From positions 1 through 64,000 of the forward strand of contig CAUYLG010059222.1 of NCBI GenBank assembly GCA_963573385.1: DNA of 64,000 bases. Direction: 5' to 3'. The notes under the pieces were generated by a model that had not been told where the DNA came from, did not search any database, and worked only from the letters and a program-made list of their open reading frames with translations. This DNA comes from Cacajao melanocephalus (lineage: Eukaryota > Chordata > Mammalia > Primates > Pitheciidae). Position numbers and translations under genes: made by a program. Position 1 is the stretch's first letter, and each line of letters begins with the position of its first letter. This document shows positions 46,041-64,000 of the stretch, one piece after another.

Positions 46041-46137
46041 GGGGGTGGTTAGACAAAGTATTGCTTTGTCACCCAAGCTGGAGTGCAGTGGTTTAATCGT
46101 GGTTCACTGAAGCCTCAACCTCCTGGGTTCAACTGAT
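46041..46137 (-). mobile_element. Alu fragment, antisense
   Basis: The right-arm start ('attgctttgtcacccaagctgg' to 'tcctgggttcaactgatc') is cut abruptly at the tandem duplication. Confidence 0.9.
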
Positions 46138-46230
46138 CCCTTTCTGGAGGTATTTTGAAAGTATATTTAAAAAAAAAAAAAGGCTCCCTTTCTGGAGGTA
46201 TTTTGAAAGTATATTTAAAAAAAAAAAAAA
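46137..46230. repeat. 48-base tandem duplication abutting an Alu
   Basis: The unit beginning 'tccctttctggaggtatttt' and ending in an A-run plus ggc occurs at 46137-46184. It recurs from 46185, where the closing ggc is the start of the next Alu. The copies are identical apart from A-run length. Confidence 0.95.
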
Positions 46231-47860
<1,630 letters not shown>

Positions 47861-48038
47861 AAAATTAACCAGGCATGGTGGTAGGTGCCTGTAATCCCAG
47901 CTACTCAAGAAGCTGAAGCAGGAGAATTGCTTGAACCCAGGAGGCAGAAGGGAGGCAGAGGTTGCAGTGAACTGAGATCATGCCATTGCAATCCAGCCTA
48001 GGCAACAGAACAAGATGCCGCGTTAAAAAAAAAAAAAT
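47861..48038 (+). mobile_element. Alu right arm
   Basis: It starts at 'aaaattaaccaggcatggtgg' and ends 'gatgccgcgtt' plus poly(A). A short 'gaggcagaagggaggcagagg' duplication lies inside. Confidence 0.92.
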
Positions 48039-48044
48039 GTCACT

Positions 48045-48310
48045 CTTGGCTGTGCACCGCGGCTTATGTCTGTAATCCCAGCACAACTGGAGGTTGAGGT
48101 GGGTGGATCTTTGAGCCCAGGAGGTCCAGACCAGCATGGGCATCATAGCAAAATCCCATCTCTACAAAAAATACAAAAATTAGCCACCAGATGTGGTGAA
48201 CATGGCTATGGTCCCAACTACTTGGGAGGTCCAGGCTATAGTGAGTCATGATAGTGCCACTGCACTCCAGCCTGGGTGACGAAGACAGACCCTATCCAAA
48301 AAATAATAAA
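48045..48310 (+). mobile_element. Alu, old
   Basis: It runs from 'ttggctgtgcaccgcggctt' to 'accctatccaaaaaataata'. It has several deletions. Confidence 0.92.
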
Positions 48311-48364
48311 CCTAAGTAAGTCTAAATACATAATAATATGGTAGCCACAATCAACTGCAAATAG

Positions 48365-48678
<314 letters not shown>

Positions 48679-48689
48679 TTCTTTCTTTC

Positions 48690-49160
<471 letters not shown>

Positions 49161-49304
49161 TCTTTCTTTCTTTTTTTCATTTTGAATAGAGTCAGGGTCT
49201 CACTATATTGCCCAAGCTGGTCTCCAACTCCTAGACTCAAATGAGGTCCTACTTCAGCCTCCTAAACTGCTTGGATTACAGGCATGAGCCACCATGCCTG
49301 GTCT
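49161..49304 (-). mobile_element. Alu left-monomer type, antisense
   Basis: One arm only, from 'gaatagagtcagggtctcac' to 'gagccaccatgcctggtctc', with a T-rich tail at its left. Confidence 0.88.
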
Positions 49305-49387
49305 CAGTTCTTTTTTTTGCACAAGAGTACAGGACCATAAAAACGATTGAGCAGAAACTACACAAAGCAATCTTAATAATTAATAGG

Positions 49388-49685
49388 AAGGCCAGGCGCA
49401 GTGGCTCACACCTGTAATCCCAGCATTTGGGGAGGCCGAGGTGGGTGGATCACTTGAGGTTAGGAATTCGAGACTAGCCTGGCCAACCTGGTAAAACCGT
49501 ATCTCTACTAAAAATACAAAAATTAGCCAGGTATGGTAGGGGGCGCCTGTAATCCCATCTACTTGAGAGGCTGAGGAAAGAGAATCACTTGAACTCAGGA
49601 GGCGGAAGTTGCAGTGAGCAGAGATGGTGCCACTGCACTCCAGCTTGGGCAACAGAGCAAGACTTCATCTCACAAAGAAAAAAAC
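49388..49685 (+). mobile_element. Alu, full length
   Basis: It runs from 'aggccaggcgcagtggctcac' to 'acttcatctcacaaagaaa'. Confidence 0.96.
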
Positions 49686-49960
49686 CTGGTCATAGTGGCT
49701 CATGCCACTTTGGGAGGCAAAATGGGTGGATCACCTGAGGTCAGACTTCAAGACCAGCCTGACCAACATAGTGAAACCCTGTCTCTACTAAAAATACAAA
49801 ATTAGCCAGGCTTGGTGGAGCATTCCTGTAATCCTACCCATTTGGGAATGTGAGGCAGGGGAATTGCTTGAACCCAGGAGGCAGAGGTTATGGTGAGCCA
49901 AGATCGCACCGTTGCAATCCAACCTGGACAACAAAAGCAAAACTCTCAAAAAAAAAGTGA
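49686..49960 (+). mobile_element. Alu with left-arm deletion
   Basis: It runs from 'cctggtcatagtggctcatg' and lacks the 'cctgtaatcccag' block. It ends 'aaaactctcaaaaaaaaag'. Confidence 0.94.
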
Positions 49961-49989
49961 CTCAAGAAGAAACAGACAGTCTGGCGGTG

Positions 49990-50178
49990 TGAGTCCTCAG
50001 CCTCCCAAATAGCTAGTACTACGTGTGTGCACTACCACGCCCAGTAATTTTTAAGTTTGTAGAGACAAGGTGTCACTATATTGTCCAGGCTAGTCTCAAA
50101 CTCCTGAGCTCAGTGCTCTTCCCACCTCAGCCTCCCAAAGTGCTGGGATTATAGGCTGGAGCCAAGGCACCCAATCTG
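49990..50178 (-). mobile_element. Alu, antisense, truncated
   Basis: It runs from 'agtcctcagcctcccaaatagc' to 'gccaaggcacccaatct'. The right-arm start is missing. Confidence 0.92.
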
Positions 50179-50731
<553 letters not shown>

Positions 50732-50861
50732 TAGCACAATATGGGACATTTGGATAGCATCTTTCTTTTCTATCTTTTTCTTTTGAAGGGTTTTTAAATG
50801 TTTATTTTAGTGTTTATTTTATGTAAAAAGAACTATCATTGTTTTTCATGGTAATTGAAAA

Positions 50862-51008
50862 AATTAAAAATTAGCCATGCATGATGGTGTGTGCCTGTAG
50901 TACTAGCTACAGGAGGTTGAGGCTACAGTGAGCCATGATCACACCACTGTACTTCAGCCTGGGTAACAGAGAACAACTACATCTCTAAAATTAAAAATAA
51001 TAATAATA
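50862..51008 (+). mobile_element. Alu right-arm fragment
   Basis: It runs from 'aaaaattagccatgcatgatgg' to 'actacatctctaaaattaaa', with an AAT-repeat tail. Confidence 0.9.
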
Positions 51009-51189
51009 ATAACATATATGGAATTGCAAAGGACACAGAAAAGCCAAAATCAATTCCAGAAAAGACCAAAATAGGAGAATTCACACTTCCCAATTTCAAG
51101 ACTTATACAAAGCAGTGGTAATCAAGACAGTGTGGTCCTAGTAGCACAAGAATAGACATATAGGTTAGTGGAATAGAAATGAGAGTCCA

Positions 51190-51485
<296 letters not shown>

Positions 51486-51582
51486 AATGAGAATCTAAAA
51501 TAAACCCGTAATACCATAATATATGTTCAAATTAAATACATATTTTACATAAATATTTTACATATATGTTTATTTTTATTTA

Positions 51583-51880
<298 letters not shown>

Positions 51881-52299
51881 TCAATTGATTTTTGACAAAG
51901 TGCCACGATCATTTAATGAGGAAAGAATGCCCTTTCAACAAAGGAGGCCTGGAAAACTGGATAGCAACATGCAAAAGAATGAAGTTAAGACCTTAGCTCA
52001 CGCCGTATGTAAAAAATAGCTCACAATGGATCAAAGACCTCAATGTAAGTTCCAAAACCAAAACTAACCTAAAAAAAGAAAAAAAAAGATTTAAAACTTA
52101 CAAATATTTTCTCTTTTTTTAATTTCACGACGGGGGAAACAGTCATGACCTTGATTTGGCAAAGACTTCTTAGGAAAAAAGTGTAAACAACAACAGAAAA
52201 AATAGAGAAATTCTAATTTATCCAAATGTAAAATTTTGTGCTTCAAAGGACACCCACAGGATAATGAAAAGACAACTCATAGGATAACAGAAAATATTT

Positions 52300-52402
52300 G
52301 TACAGTCCAGACTGCAGTGGGCCATGATTCTGCGTCTGTGCTCCAGCCTGAGTGAGAGAGCAAGACCCTGTCTCAAAGGAAAAAAAAAAGAGAGAGAAAA
52401 TA
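52300..52402 (+). mobile_element. Alu 3' fragment
   Basis: The end of the right arm ('gactgcagtgggccatgattc' to 'agaccctgtctcaaaggaaa'). Confidence 0.88.
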
Positions 52403-52409
52403 ATTGTAA

Positions 52410-53016
<607 letters not shown>

Positions 53017-53033
53017 CTTTTTCTTTTCCTTTC

Positions 53034-53333
<300 letters not shown>

Positions 53334-53625
53334 CTTTTCTTTTTTTTTTTTGAGACACAGTCTCACTCTGTCACCCAGGCTGGAGTGCAGTGACACAATC
53401 TCAGCTCACTGCAACCTCCACTTCCTAGGTTCAAGCAATTCTCATGACTCAGCCTCCTGAATAGCTGGGATTACAAGCATGTGCCAACTATACCCAGTTA
53501 ATTGTTATATTTTCAGAAGAGATAGGTTTCACCGTGTTGGCCAGGCTGATTTTGAACTCTTGGCCTCAAGTGATCCGCCTGCCTCAGCCTCCCAATGTGC
53601 TGGAATTACCATGCCCAGCCAGGGT
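53334..53625 (-). mobile_element. Alu, antisense, full length
   Basis: It runs from oligo-T and 'gagacacagtctcactctg' to 'taccatgcccagcc', in tandem with the copy before it. Confidence 0.95.
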
Positions 53626-54007
53626 AAGTGATAAATTTTATAAGAAACGTGTATCTAGACTATAGAAAGAATTCTTACAACTCAGTAATGAAAAGACCAG
53701 CAACTAAATTGACCGGTTAACCAATAACCCAATGGAATAAACTTGATACATGTAACACTGGGGAGTCTCACCCAAGAGTATATAGTGTATGATTCAGTAC
53801 ACATGGAGTTATAGAACTGGTTAAACTGAAGTGCAGTTTCCTCTAGGGAAGTAAAGGGGCACAAGAGAACCTTCTGGGGTGATGATAATAAGCTGCAGTT
53901 TGATACGGATTTATATTGCACAGGTGTCTGCATACCAATTTATGGAATGGTATGCAAGATTTGTGGATTTTACTCTGTGTAAATTTTGCCTCAAAAGAAA
54001 AGAACCC

Positions 54008-54110
54008 TAGGAGCTGGGCATAGTGGCTGAGTCAGGAGGATAGCGTGAGCCCAAGATTTCAAGTCCACCTTGGCCAATATGGCAAGATCCGTGTCTAAAA
54101 ATAAAGCATC
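54008..54110 (+). mobile_element. Alu fragment, internally deleted
   Basis: It runs from 'aggagctgggcatagtggctg', skips the central left arm and ends at 'gtgtctaaaaataaag'. Confidence 0.85.
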
Positions 54111-54417
54111 GGGCCAGTATGGTGGCTCATGCCTGTAATCCCAGCATTTTGGAAGGCCAAGGCGGGCGTCTCACTTGACATCAGGAGGTCAAGACCAGCC
54201 TAGGCAACATGGCAAAACCCCATCTCTACAAAAAATACAAAAAAGGTTACCCACACGTGGTGGCACGTGCCTGTAGTCCCAGCTACTCAGGAGGCTGAGG
54301 CAGGAGAATCTCTTGAACCCAGGAGGCAGAGGTTACAGTGAGCTGAGATGATGCCACTGCACTCTAGCCTGAGCAACAGAAAGAGACTCTGTCTCCCCAC
54401 CACCCCCCAAAAAAAAG
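54111..54417 (+). mobile_element. Alu, full length
   Basis: It runs from 'cgggccagtatggtggctcatg' to 'ctctgtctccccaccacccc' and an A-run. Confidence 0.95.
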
Positions 54418-54875
<458 letters not shown>

Positions 54876-54938
54876 TTACCAGCCATTACAGTCATTAGCT
54901 TTCTCAGTTTATGGTAAATATACCAAAAAGGTTTCTCA

Positions 54939-55259
<321 letters not shown>

Positions 55260-55272
55260 GAAACATAGCAAA

Positions 55273-55428
55273 GAGTAGGCTCAGCAAAAATTTTCTGCAA
55301 CGGTCCAGATGCTCTCCATTGCAACTACTCAACTCTTCCATGAGAGTTCAAAAGCAGCCACAGACAATATGTAAATGAGTGAACATGGATGGGTTCCAAG
55401 AAAACTTTATTTACAAAAACAGTTGGCA
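55273..55428 (+). mobile_element. hAT-type non-autonomous DNA transposon fragment
   Basis: 'gcaactactcaactcttcc', 'aaaagcagccacagacaatatg' and 'gaaaactttatttacaaaaacag' match the body of a common mammalian MER-class hAT element. The ends are lost. The family name is from memory. Confidence 0.65.
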
Positions 55429-56455
<1,027 letters not shown>

Positions 56456-56692
56456 AATCGGCTCACTGCAACCTCCACCTCCTAGGATCAAGCAATTTTT
56501 GTGACTCAGCCTCCCGCATAGCTGGGATCACAGGTGTGCACCACCATGACTGGCTAATTTTTGTACTTTTAGTAGAGATGGGGTTTCACCATGTTGGCCA
56601 GGCTGGTCTTAAACTCCTGGCTTCAAGTGATCCACCTGCCTTGGCCTCCCAAAGTGCTGTAATTACAGGTTCAAGTCACTACGCCTGCCCCA
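56456..56692 (-). mobile_element. Alu, antisense, tail-to-tail with the previous copy
   Basis: It starts abruptly at 'atcggctcactgcaacctcc', without oligo-T, and ends 'agtcactacgcctgcccc'. It lacks about 55 bases of the right-arm end. Confidence 0.94.
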
Positions 56693-57061
56693 GTATAAGC
56701 TACTTATTAACCAAAGAGCATGATCTATAGTTATCAGTGTATGTTGCAAATTCTGGACTGCCCATAAAACCCAAATCCTTGATCTTAGATTAAGATGATT
56801 CTGGATTGCTAGTGCTTAAGCTGTTGGAAGAAGCAAACAAAAATTTTCAAAAGGATACCATCCTCCTAGGTTTGGAGTTATTTCTAAGAATACTTTTCCA
56901 AATACATTGGCTGACATGCAAAGAAAACCAAGCACATGAGAAGAAAAAACACTGTGGGTGAGAACCAGCTGTAACAATAGACAACATAACATCTATGGAG
57001 ACTTCAGTTATTGAATGTATTAGACCATAAAACAACTTTGCTTATTCTGTTAAGAAGTAAT
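56693..57061. other. Unique sequence
   Basis: No gene, RNA gene or recognisable repeat. Confidence 0.4.
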
Positions 57062-57163
57062 ACGGCCAGGCATGGTGGCTCACGCCTATAATCCCAGCAC
57101 TTTGGGAGGCCGAGGCCTGGGAAACAGAAGGAGAATCTGTCTCCAAAAAAAAAAAAAAAAAAA
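57062..57163 (+). mobile_element. Alu with large internal deletion
   Basis: The left-arm start 'cggccaggcatggtggctcac' jumps at 'ggccgag' to 'gcctgggaaacagaagg' and poly(A). About 190 bases are lost between two short identical stretches. Confidence 0.93.
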
Positions 57164-57478
<315 letters not shown>

Positions 57479-57625
57479 AATTAGTGGGGTGTTGGAGCAG
57501 GCTTGAAGAATTGAGTATCACTGGAACTGAGGAGATGGAATTGTAGTGAGCCGAGATAATATCACTGCACTTCAGCATGGGTGACAGAGACTCCGTCTCA
57601 AATATAAATAAATAAAAATAAAAAA
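57479..57625 (+). mobile_element. Alu right arm, diverged
   Basis: It runs from 'aattagtggggtgttggagc' to 'gactccgtctcaaatataaa'. Confidence 0.85.
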
Positions 57626-57730
57626 TAAAATAACAAATATATAGAATTAAATATAAAAAAGTATAGTATATTAGTTGCGAGGTGAGTAATGGTAAGTACT
57701 GTTAAGGAGGAAAGTAGAGATATTAACACT

Positions 57731-58046
57731 AGGCTGGGTGCGATGGCTCAGTCCTGTAATCCCAGCTCTTTGGGAGGCCAAGGCTGGTGGATCACTTGAG
57801 GTCAGGAGTTTGAGACCAGCCTGAACAACATGGTGAAGCCCCATCTCTACTAAAATTTAAAAAATTAGGCGGGTGTGATGGCAGGTGCCTGTAATCCCAG
57901 CTACTCGGGAGATTGAGGCAGGAGAATCACTTTAACCCAGAATGTGGAGGTTGCAGTGAGCCGCAATCATGCCACTGCACTCTACCCTGGGTGACAGAGC
58001 AAGACTCCATCTCAGAAAAAAAAAAAAAGAAAAAAAGAAGGGAGAA
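57731..58046 (+). mobile_element. Alu, full length
   Basis: It runs from 'aggctgggtgcgatggctcag' to 'ctccatctcag' and an A-rich tail. Confidence 0.96.
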
Positions 58047-58444
58047 GTATGATAGGGTTTCTGGGGGAAAATAATCCTCCTTGACACAAGGGAACAGCAA
58101 GGAGAAGATCTCCATGTTGTTGAGTTAGTTTAGGATGTCTGGAGTTGCAGCAGTCATCTAGGAACTCAGCGGAGAAAGCCAGGGGAATTGCAGAGAAGTC
58201 AAACCAGGCTTCTGACTTTCTCATGTTACTTAAATGATCCAACCTCACTACCACCTACATCCAGGCAAGTTAATAGATATCTTCCCTGTTTATGTCATCT
58301 TTGGTTGGTGTTCTGCACGTTTAGCTGAAAGCTTCTTAACAGATACACCCAATCTAAAGGAAGTTATGTTTTGTCCCCTCTACTCCTCCTGCAGCCCCCT
58401 CTACCAACATCTGGTACTCTTCTGTCCCTTATCTGTGTTTTCTT
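58047..58444. other. Unique sequence
   Basis: No gene recognised. A 96-codon + strand frame (58234-58524) runs into an Alu piece and has no domain. Confidence 0.4.
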
Positions 58445-58572
58445 TTGTTAAAGGTGGGGTCTTGGGATGTGGTCGAGGCTGGAGTTCAGTGGCTGTTCTC
58501 AGGTGCAGTCATAGCACACTATAGCCCCAGACTCCCACCTCAGCCTCCCAAGTAGCTGGAACTATAGGTCCA
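58445..58572 (-). mobile_element. Alu fragment, antisense, old
   Basis: It runs from 'aaggtggggtcttgggatg' to 'gtagctggaactataggtcca'. The high divergence fits AluJ or a monomer type. Confidence 0.85.
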
Positions 58573-58699
58573 CAGAGCTCCTTACTGTTTTCTCTATGAC
58601 ACATATTACAACTTGCAATTTATATATTGTAAGTTATCTGTCTTTCTTGTGTCTCTTTTTTGTTACTGTTGTTCCGCTCAAGCAGAGTAGGCTTAGAGA

Positions 58700-58835
58700 G
58701 ACTCCCCTCAAGTCTCCTTCTCAAAGAATATAAGTTCCCTGAGGACAGGAGCTTCCTGTCTTGGTTACCATTGTACGCCTGACTGGCCTAGTAAATATAC
58801 ATTGAAAAAAAAAATGAATGAATGAACAAACATAT
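58700..58835 (+). mobile_element. L2 3' end
   Basis: 'ataagttccctgaggacaggagc', 'tcttggttaccattgtacgcc' and 'gtaaatatacattgaa' with 'aatgaatgaatg' form an L2 3' end. Confidence 0.65.
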
Positions 58836-59049
58836 CAGTCTCCACTGCCAGCTGAACACTCCTTGAGGAAGGTGTACATGTCCTACATCCTCAAAATGTA
58901 ATGCAGGACCAAGCAGTTAACTAATATGTAATAAATAGTTGTCAAACTAGTTAATGCTATCTGGCTGAATCTCAGCCTGTCAAGGTTATATCAATATGAT
59001 GAAAGGTCCTGGCCTAAACTAAGATAAAAAGGGAAGGTTTAAAAATAAA

Positions 59050-59902
<853 letters not shown>

Positions 59903-60032
59903 CACATTGGTAGGGAGTGATGGGAAATTTTTATTTAAAATAAATAAATTAAAAAATAAAAAGAGAAAAAAGTTTAAAATTTAGGAATGCCTTAGAGGAA
60001 AGATCAATGTTAACTCTAAAAGAAACAGGTTG

Positions 60033-60366
60033 GCAAGGCCACGTGCAGTCAGTGCCTCACACCTGTAATCCCAGCACTTTGGTAGGCTGAGGTGGGTGGA
60101 TCACCTGATATAGGGAGTTCAAGACCAGCCTGACCAACATGGAAAAACCCGTCTCTACTAAAAACACAAAATTAGCTGGGTGTGGTGGCACACACCTGTA
60201 GTCTCAGCTACTTGGGAGGCTGAAGCAGGAGAATCACTTGAAACCTGGAGGCAGAGGTTGTGTGAGCTGAGATGGCACCATTGCACTCCAGCCTGGGCAA
60301 CAAGAGCAAAACTCCATTTCTTTTTTTTTTTTCTTTTTCCTTTTTTTCTTTTCTTTTTTTTTTTTG
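60033..60366 (+). mobile_element. Alu followed by a pyrimidine tract
   Basis: A full Alu ends at 'aaaactccatttc'. In place of an A tail there is a T/C-rich tract to 60366, which looks like the tail of a lost antisense element. Confidence 0.9.
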
Positions 60367-60423
60367 AAGCATCATTTTAATAACTATCCATTTCAAAATA
60401 AATAAATACATACATACATACAA

Positions 60424-60601
60424 ACAAAATTAGCCAGGTGTGGTGGAACACGCCTGTAATCCCAGCTACTTGGGACTGAGGCAGGAGAATTCCTTGAAAC
60501 CAGGATGCAGTTACAGTGAGCTGAGATTTTGCCATTGCACTCCCTAGCCTGGGCAACAGTGGAAAACTCCGTCAAAAAAAAAAATGTAAAAAATAAATAA
60601 A
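60424..60601 (+). mobile_element. Alu right arm
   Basis: It runs from 'aaaattagccaggtgtggtgg' to 'aactccgtc' plus poly(A), preceded by a CATA repeat (60408-60423). Confidence 0.9.
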
Positions 60602-60782
60602 TAAAAACAAACGAAAAAAACAGGTTGTTGATTGGCTGACATTATGACAGCAGTAATAAAGTTCTGTGGGGAAAGAAATGCGCTGCTGACCTCTAGTGCC
60701 TAATAGAAAAATTACATTTTCCACTCGAAAGGGACTGGCTGGCTGGTTACTGGTTTCTGTTGTGAGCAGACCCAAGTTTAAA

Positions 60783-60827
60783 ACTTGTTTATCCAAAAAA
60801 AAAAAAAAAAAAACACTTGTTTATCCA
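60783..60827 (+). repeat. Poly(A) tract between 13-base direct repeats
   Basis: 'acttgtttatcca' at 60783-60795 recurs at 60815-60827. Only an A-run and one C lie between them. Confidence 0.95.
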
Positions 60828-60850
60828 TTATGATAATAGACATGTTTTGA

Positions 60851-61570
<720 letters not shown>

Positions 61571-61588
61571 AAATTTTAAAAAAATCCT

Positions 61589-61880
61589 AAGGTGGGGCGA
61601 GGTGGCTCAGCATGTAATTCCAGCACTTTGGGAGGCCATGGCAGGTGGATCACCTGAGGTCAGGAGTTCAAGACCAGCCTGGCCACCATCGTGAAACCCT
61701 GTCTCTACTAAAAATACAAAAATTAGTGAGGCATGGTGGCATGCACCTGTAGCCCCAGCTATACTCAGGATGCTAAGGCAGGAGAATCTCAAACCTGGGA
61801 GGTTACAGTTGCAGTGGCCTGAAATCTCAGCATTGCAGTCTAGTGGGTGACAAAGCGAGACTCAAAAGGAAAAAAAAAAA
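61589..61880 (+). mobile_element. Alu, full length with small losses
   Basis: It runs from 'taaggtggggcgaggtggctc' to 'gagactcaaaagg' plus poly(A). Confidence 0.94.
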
Positions 61881-61881
61881 A

Positions 61882-62178
<297 letters not shown>

Positions 62179-62302
62179 ATTTGTAGTTAGGAATTTTGCA
62201 GTGATATTAAGGATATACTAGCTTTTGAAGGTATGATATTGGTTTTATGGTTATGCTAAATAAAAAGGAATCTTGTAGAGTGGCACCCTGATTTGTTGAA
62301 GT

Positions 62303-63220
62303 GGTATGATTTTATTTTATTTTATTTTAATTTTTTGGCATGACAAACTTTATTGCCCTCAGCACTAGTTCTCTTTCTCCTGCACAGTCTTGGTTCCCCA
62401 GAGACATCCATTCAGACAGGCAGCAATGAGACCCACTCTGCGGCCAGCAGGGGCATCTCTGGATGGTGGAGGGCTTGCCGATGTGCTGGTGGTTGCCACC
62501 TCCAAAAGGATGCTCCACAGGGTTCTGGCCACACCCCATACTCGTGGCCAGCAGTTCCTCATGCCTGAGGGTACACTTGTGTGCTGCCTTCAAGAGAAGC
62601 CTGGAGACCGTGGCTAGCCTTCAAGATGGGTTTGTCAATTTTGCCACCTCCAGCCACCACACCAGCCACAGCTCTGTTGGCTGAGGAGATAACCTTCTTG
62701 GAGCCAGAGGGCAGCTTCACATGGGTCTTCTTGGTCTCAGGGTTGTGGGAGATAATGGTGGCATAGTTCCCTGATGCCCAGGCTAGCTTGCCACAGTCTC
62801 CAGGCTTCTCCTGCAGGCAGCACACAACCGTACTCTCAGGCACGGTGCTCACAGGGAGCACATTGCCAATGTTGAGCTGGGCCTTCTTGCCGCAGTACAC
62901 AAACTGGCCCGTGTGAATGCTCTACGGCAAATGAACAGCCCCGTCCGCTTCTTAAACCGGTAGGGATCCCGGAAGACCACCTGGGCAAGGGGCGCGCCGC
63001 GGCCTGGGTGGTGGATGATGTCCTTCGCTATGCCCTTGGTGTAGCTGTGCCGCTTGGCGAAATCCACGGCGCGCAGGCGCGCGGCGCCCTTACCGTGCTT
63101 TGCGTGCGCGCAGCACACACACCCGGCGCCATTCCTCTGTCCGCAGATCACGCGGCCCAGGGCGACGGGTCCTGCTTACGAGCGTGGCTGAAAGAGGAAA
63201 CGCGGCGTCGACGAGCCGCC
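62303..63220 (-). pseudogene. RPL8: RPL8 processed pseudogene
   Basis: This is an intron-less copy of the mRNA for ribosomal protein L8 (large-subunit protein uL2). The former coding region is 62365-63160. The start codon is CTG instead of ATG (63158-63160). The next stretch reads [19 protein letters not shown] and [21 protein letters not shown] small indel near 62930 shifts the frame, which continues as [15 protein letters not shown] to [12 protein letters not shown]. About 11 codons after ILKA are replaced by an inverted copy of another RPL8 segment (62561-62618). The last part, from RNCWPRV to TKTVQEKEN and a stop at 62365, is in another frame. A 3'UTR remnant with 'caataaagtttgtc' and an A-rich tail (62305-62340) follow. 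It cannot encode L8. Confidence 0.95.
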
Positions 63221-63504
63221 TTATCTCATGATTTGATTTTTAAAATCTGGTGGGCATTAAGGGATGAGGACCTATAGATAAGGCAAGGATGGCCTTCAGT
63301 TGACAATCCCTAAAGCTAGGTGATGGGTACTATGGGTGTTCATTATTATACTGTGATGAACTGTGCAGATGCAGGTCTGGAATTTTACCCTACTTACAAG
63401 CTGTTAGTGAGCTTGCCACTATTTCCTACATGCCGGTAGAAGATACAAGACTCCTGGATCAGACAAAACAAGACAAAACAAAACCTTAATCACAGCAAAA
63501 GCAG
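63221..63504. other. Unique sequence
   Basis: No gene recognised. 'catgatttgattttta' at 63226-63241 resembles 'tatgattttatttta' at 62307-62321 and may be the pseudogene's target duplication. Confidence 0.4.
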
Positions 63505-63718
63505 CAGCCAGGGCAACATGGTAAAACCCATCTCTACAAAAAAATACAAAAATTAACCAGACCTGGTGCATGCCTATAGTCTCTGTTACTCCCGAGGCTG
63601 AGATGAGAGGATTGCTTTAGCCCAGGAGGTCAAGGCTGCAGTAAGCTGAGATCTCACCACTGTATTCCAGTGAGGGTGAGAGAGAGAGAGACCTTCTCTC
63701 AAAAGAAAAAAGAAAAAA
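63505..63718 (+). mobile_element. Alu, 5'-truncated
   Basis: It starts in the left arm ('cagggcaacatggtaaaaccc') and ends 'ccttctctcaaaagaaaaa'. Confidence 0.92.
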
Positions 63719-63719
63719 C

Positions 63720-64000
63720 ACCGGGCATGGTGGCTCATGCCTGTAATCCCAGCACTTTGGGAGGCTGTGGTGGGCAGATCACTTGAGGTCAGGAGTTTGA
63801 GACTAGCCTGGCCAACATGGTGGAACCCCGTCTCTACTACAAATACAAAAATTAGCTGGGCATGGTGGTGGGTTCTTGCAATCCCAACTACTCAGGAGGC
63901 TGAAGCAGGAGAGTCACTTGAACTCAGGAGGCAGAGGTTGCAGTGAGCAGAGATGGCACCACTGCATTCCAGTGTGGGTGACAGAGGGAGACTCGTCTCA
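63720..64000 (+). mobile_element. Alu, running to the window edge
   Basis: It runs from 'accgggcatggtggctcatgcc' to 'gggagactcgtctca' at the last base. The tail is outside the window. Confidence 0.96.

Noticed and set aside
62390..62684. Open frames on the + strand within the RPL8 pseudogene
   Set aside because: They are antisense shadows of the pseudogene. The RPL8-like stretch among them comes from the inverted segment.

Overview
This is primate nuclear DNA. It carries many dimeric Alu elements of ordinary primate type, primate-type L1 copies, older MaLR LTRs, MIR and L2 relics, and one mammalian CpG-island promoter with a spliced first coding exon. No bacterial, plasmid, phage or CRISPR feature is present, and I found no undescribed biological system. 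The points of interest are genome-structural.

Layout. From 1 to about 30.4 kb the DNA is AT-rich and Alu-poor (five Alus). It holds broken L1 copies on both strands, several antisense MaLR LTRs, MIR/L2 relics, a degenerate 29-bp minisatellite and long stretches of unique sequence. Two stretches there look like spliceable exons on the + strand. From about 30.4 to 32.7 kb an Alu, an old L1 3' end and a 5'-truncated primate L1 form a transition. From 32.7 kb to the end the DNA is packed with some seventy Alu copies and fragments, many nested.

The only real protein-coding gene I can support is on the minus strand. Exon 1 of SMARCC1 (BAF155, a core subunit of SWI/SNF chromatin remodellers) has its ATG at 41420-41422 and its splice donor at 41224. 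It sits in a TATA-less CpG island with GC boxes and an NRF1-like site. Everything left of 41224 should therefore be SMARCC1 intron 1 if the assembly is collinear, but no exon 2 was seen in those 41 kb. Everything right of about 41.5 kb is upstream of the gene. A possible divergent + strand first exon lies near 41.7 kb.

At 62.3-63.2 kb a minus-strand RPL8 processed pseudogene has a lost start codon, frameshifts and an internal inverted duplication of its own sequence.

The genes do not form a pathway here. The window is one promoter plus flanking repeat-rich DNA. Repeat boundaries were read by eye and are usually good to about 5-20 bases; subfamily names are given only at a level I can defend. 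The protein-N-terminus comparison and the LTR/DNA-transposon family names rest on memory of the families and not on a search.
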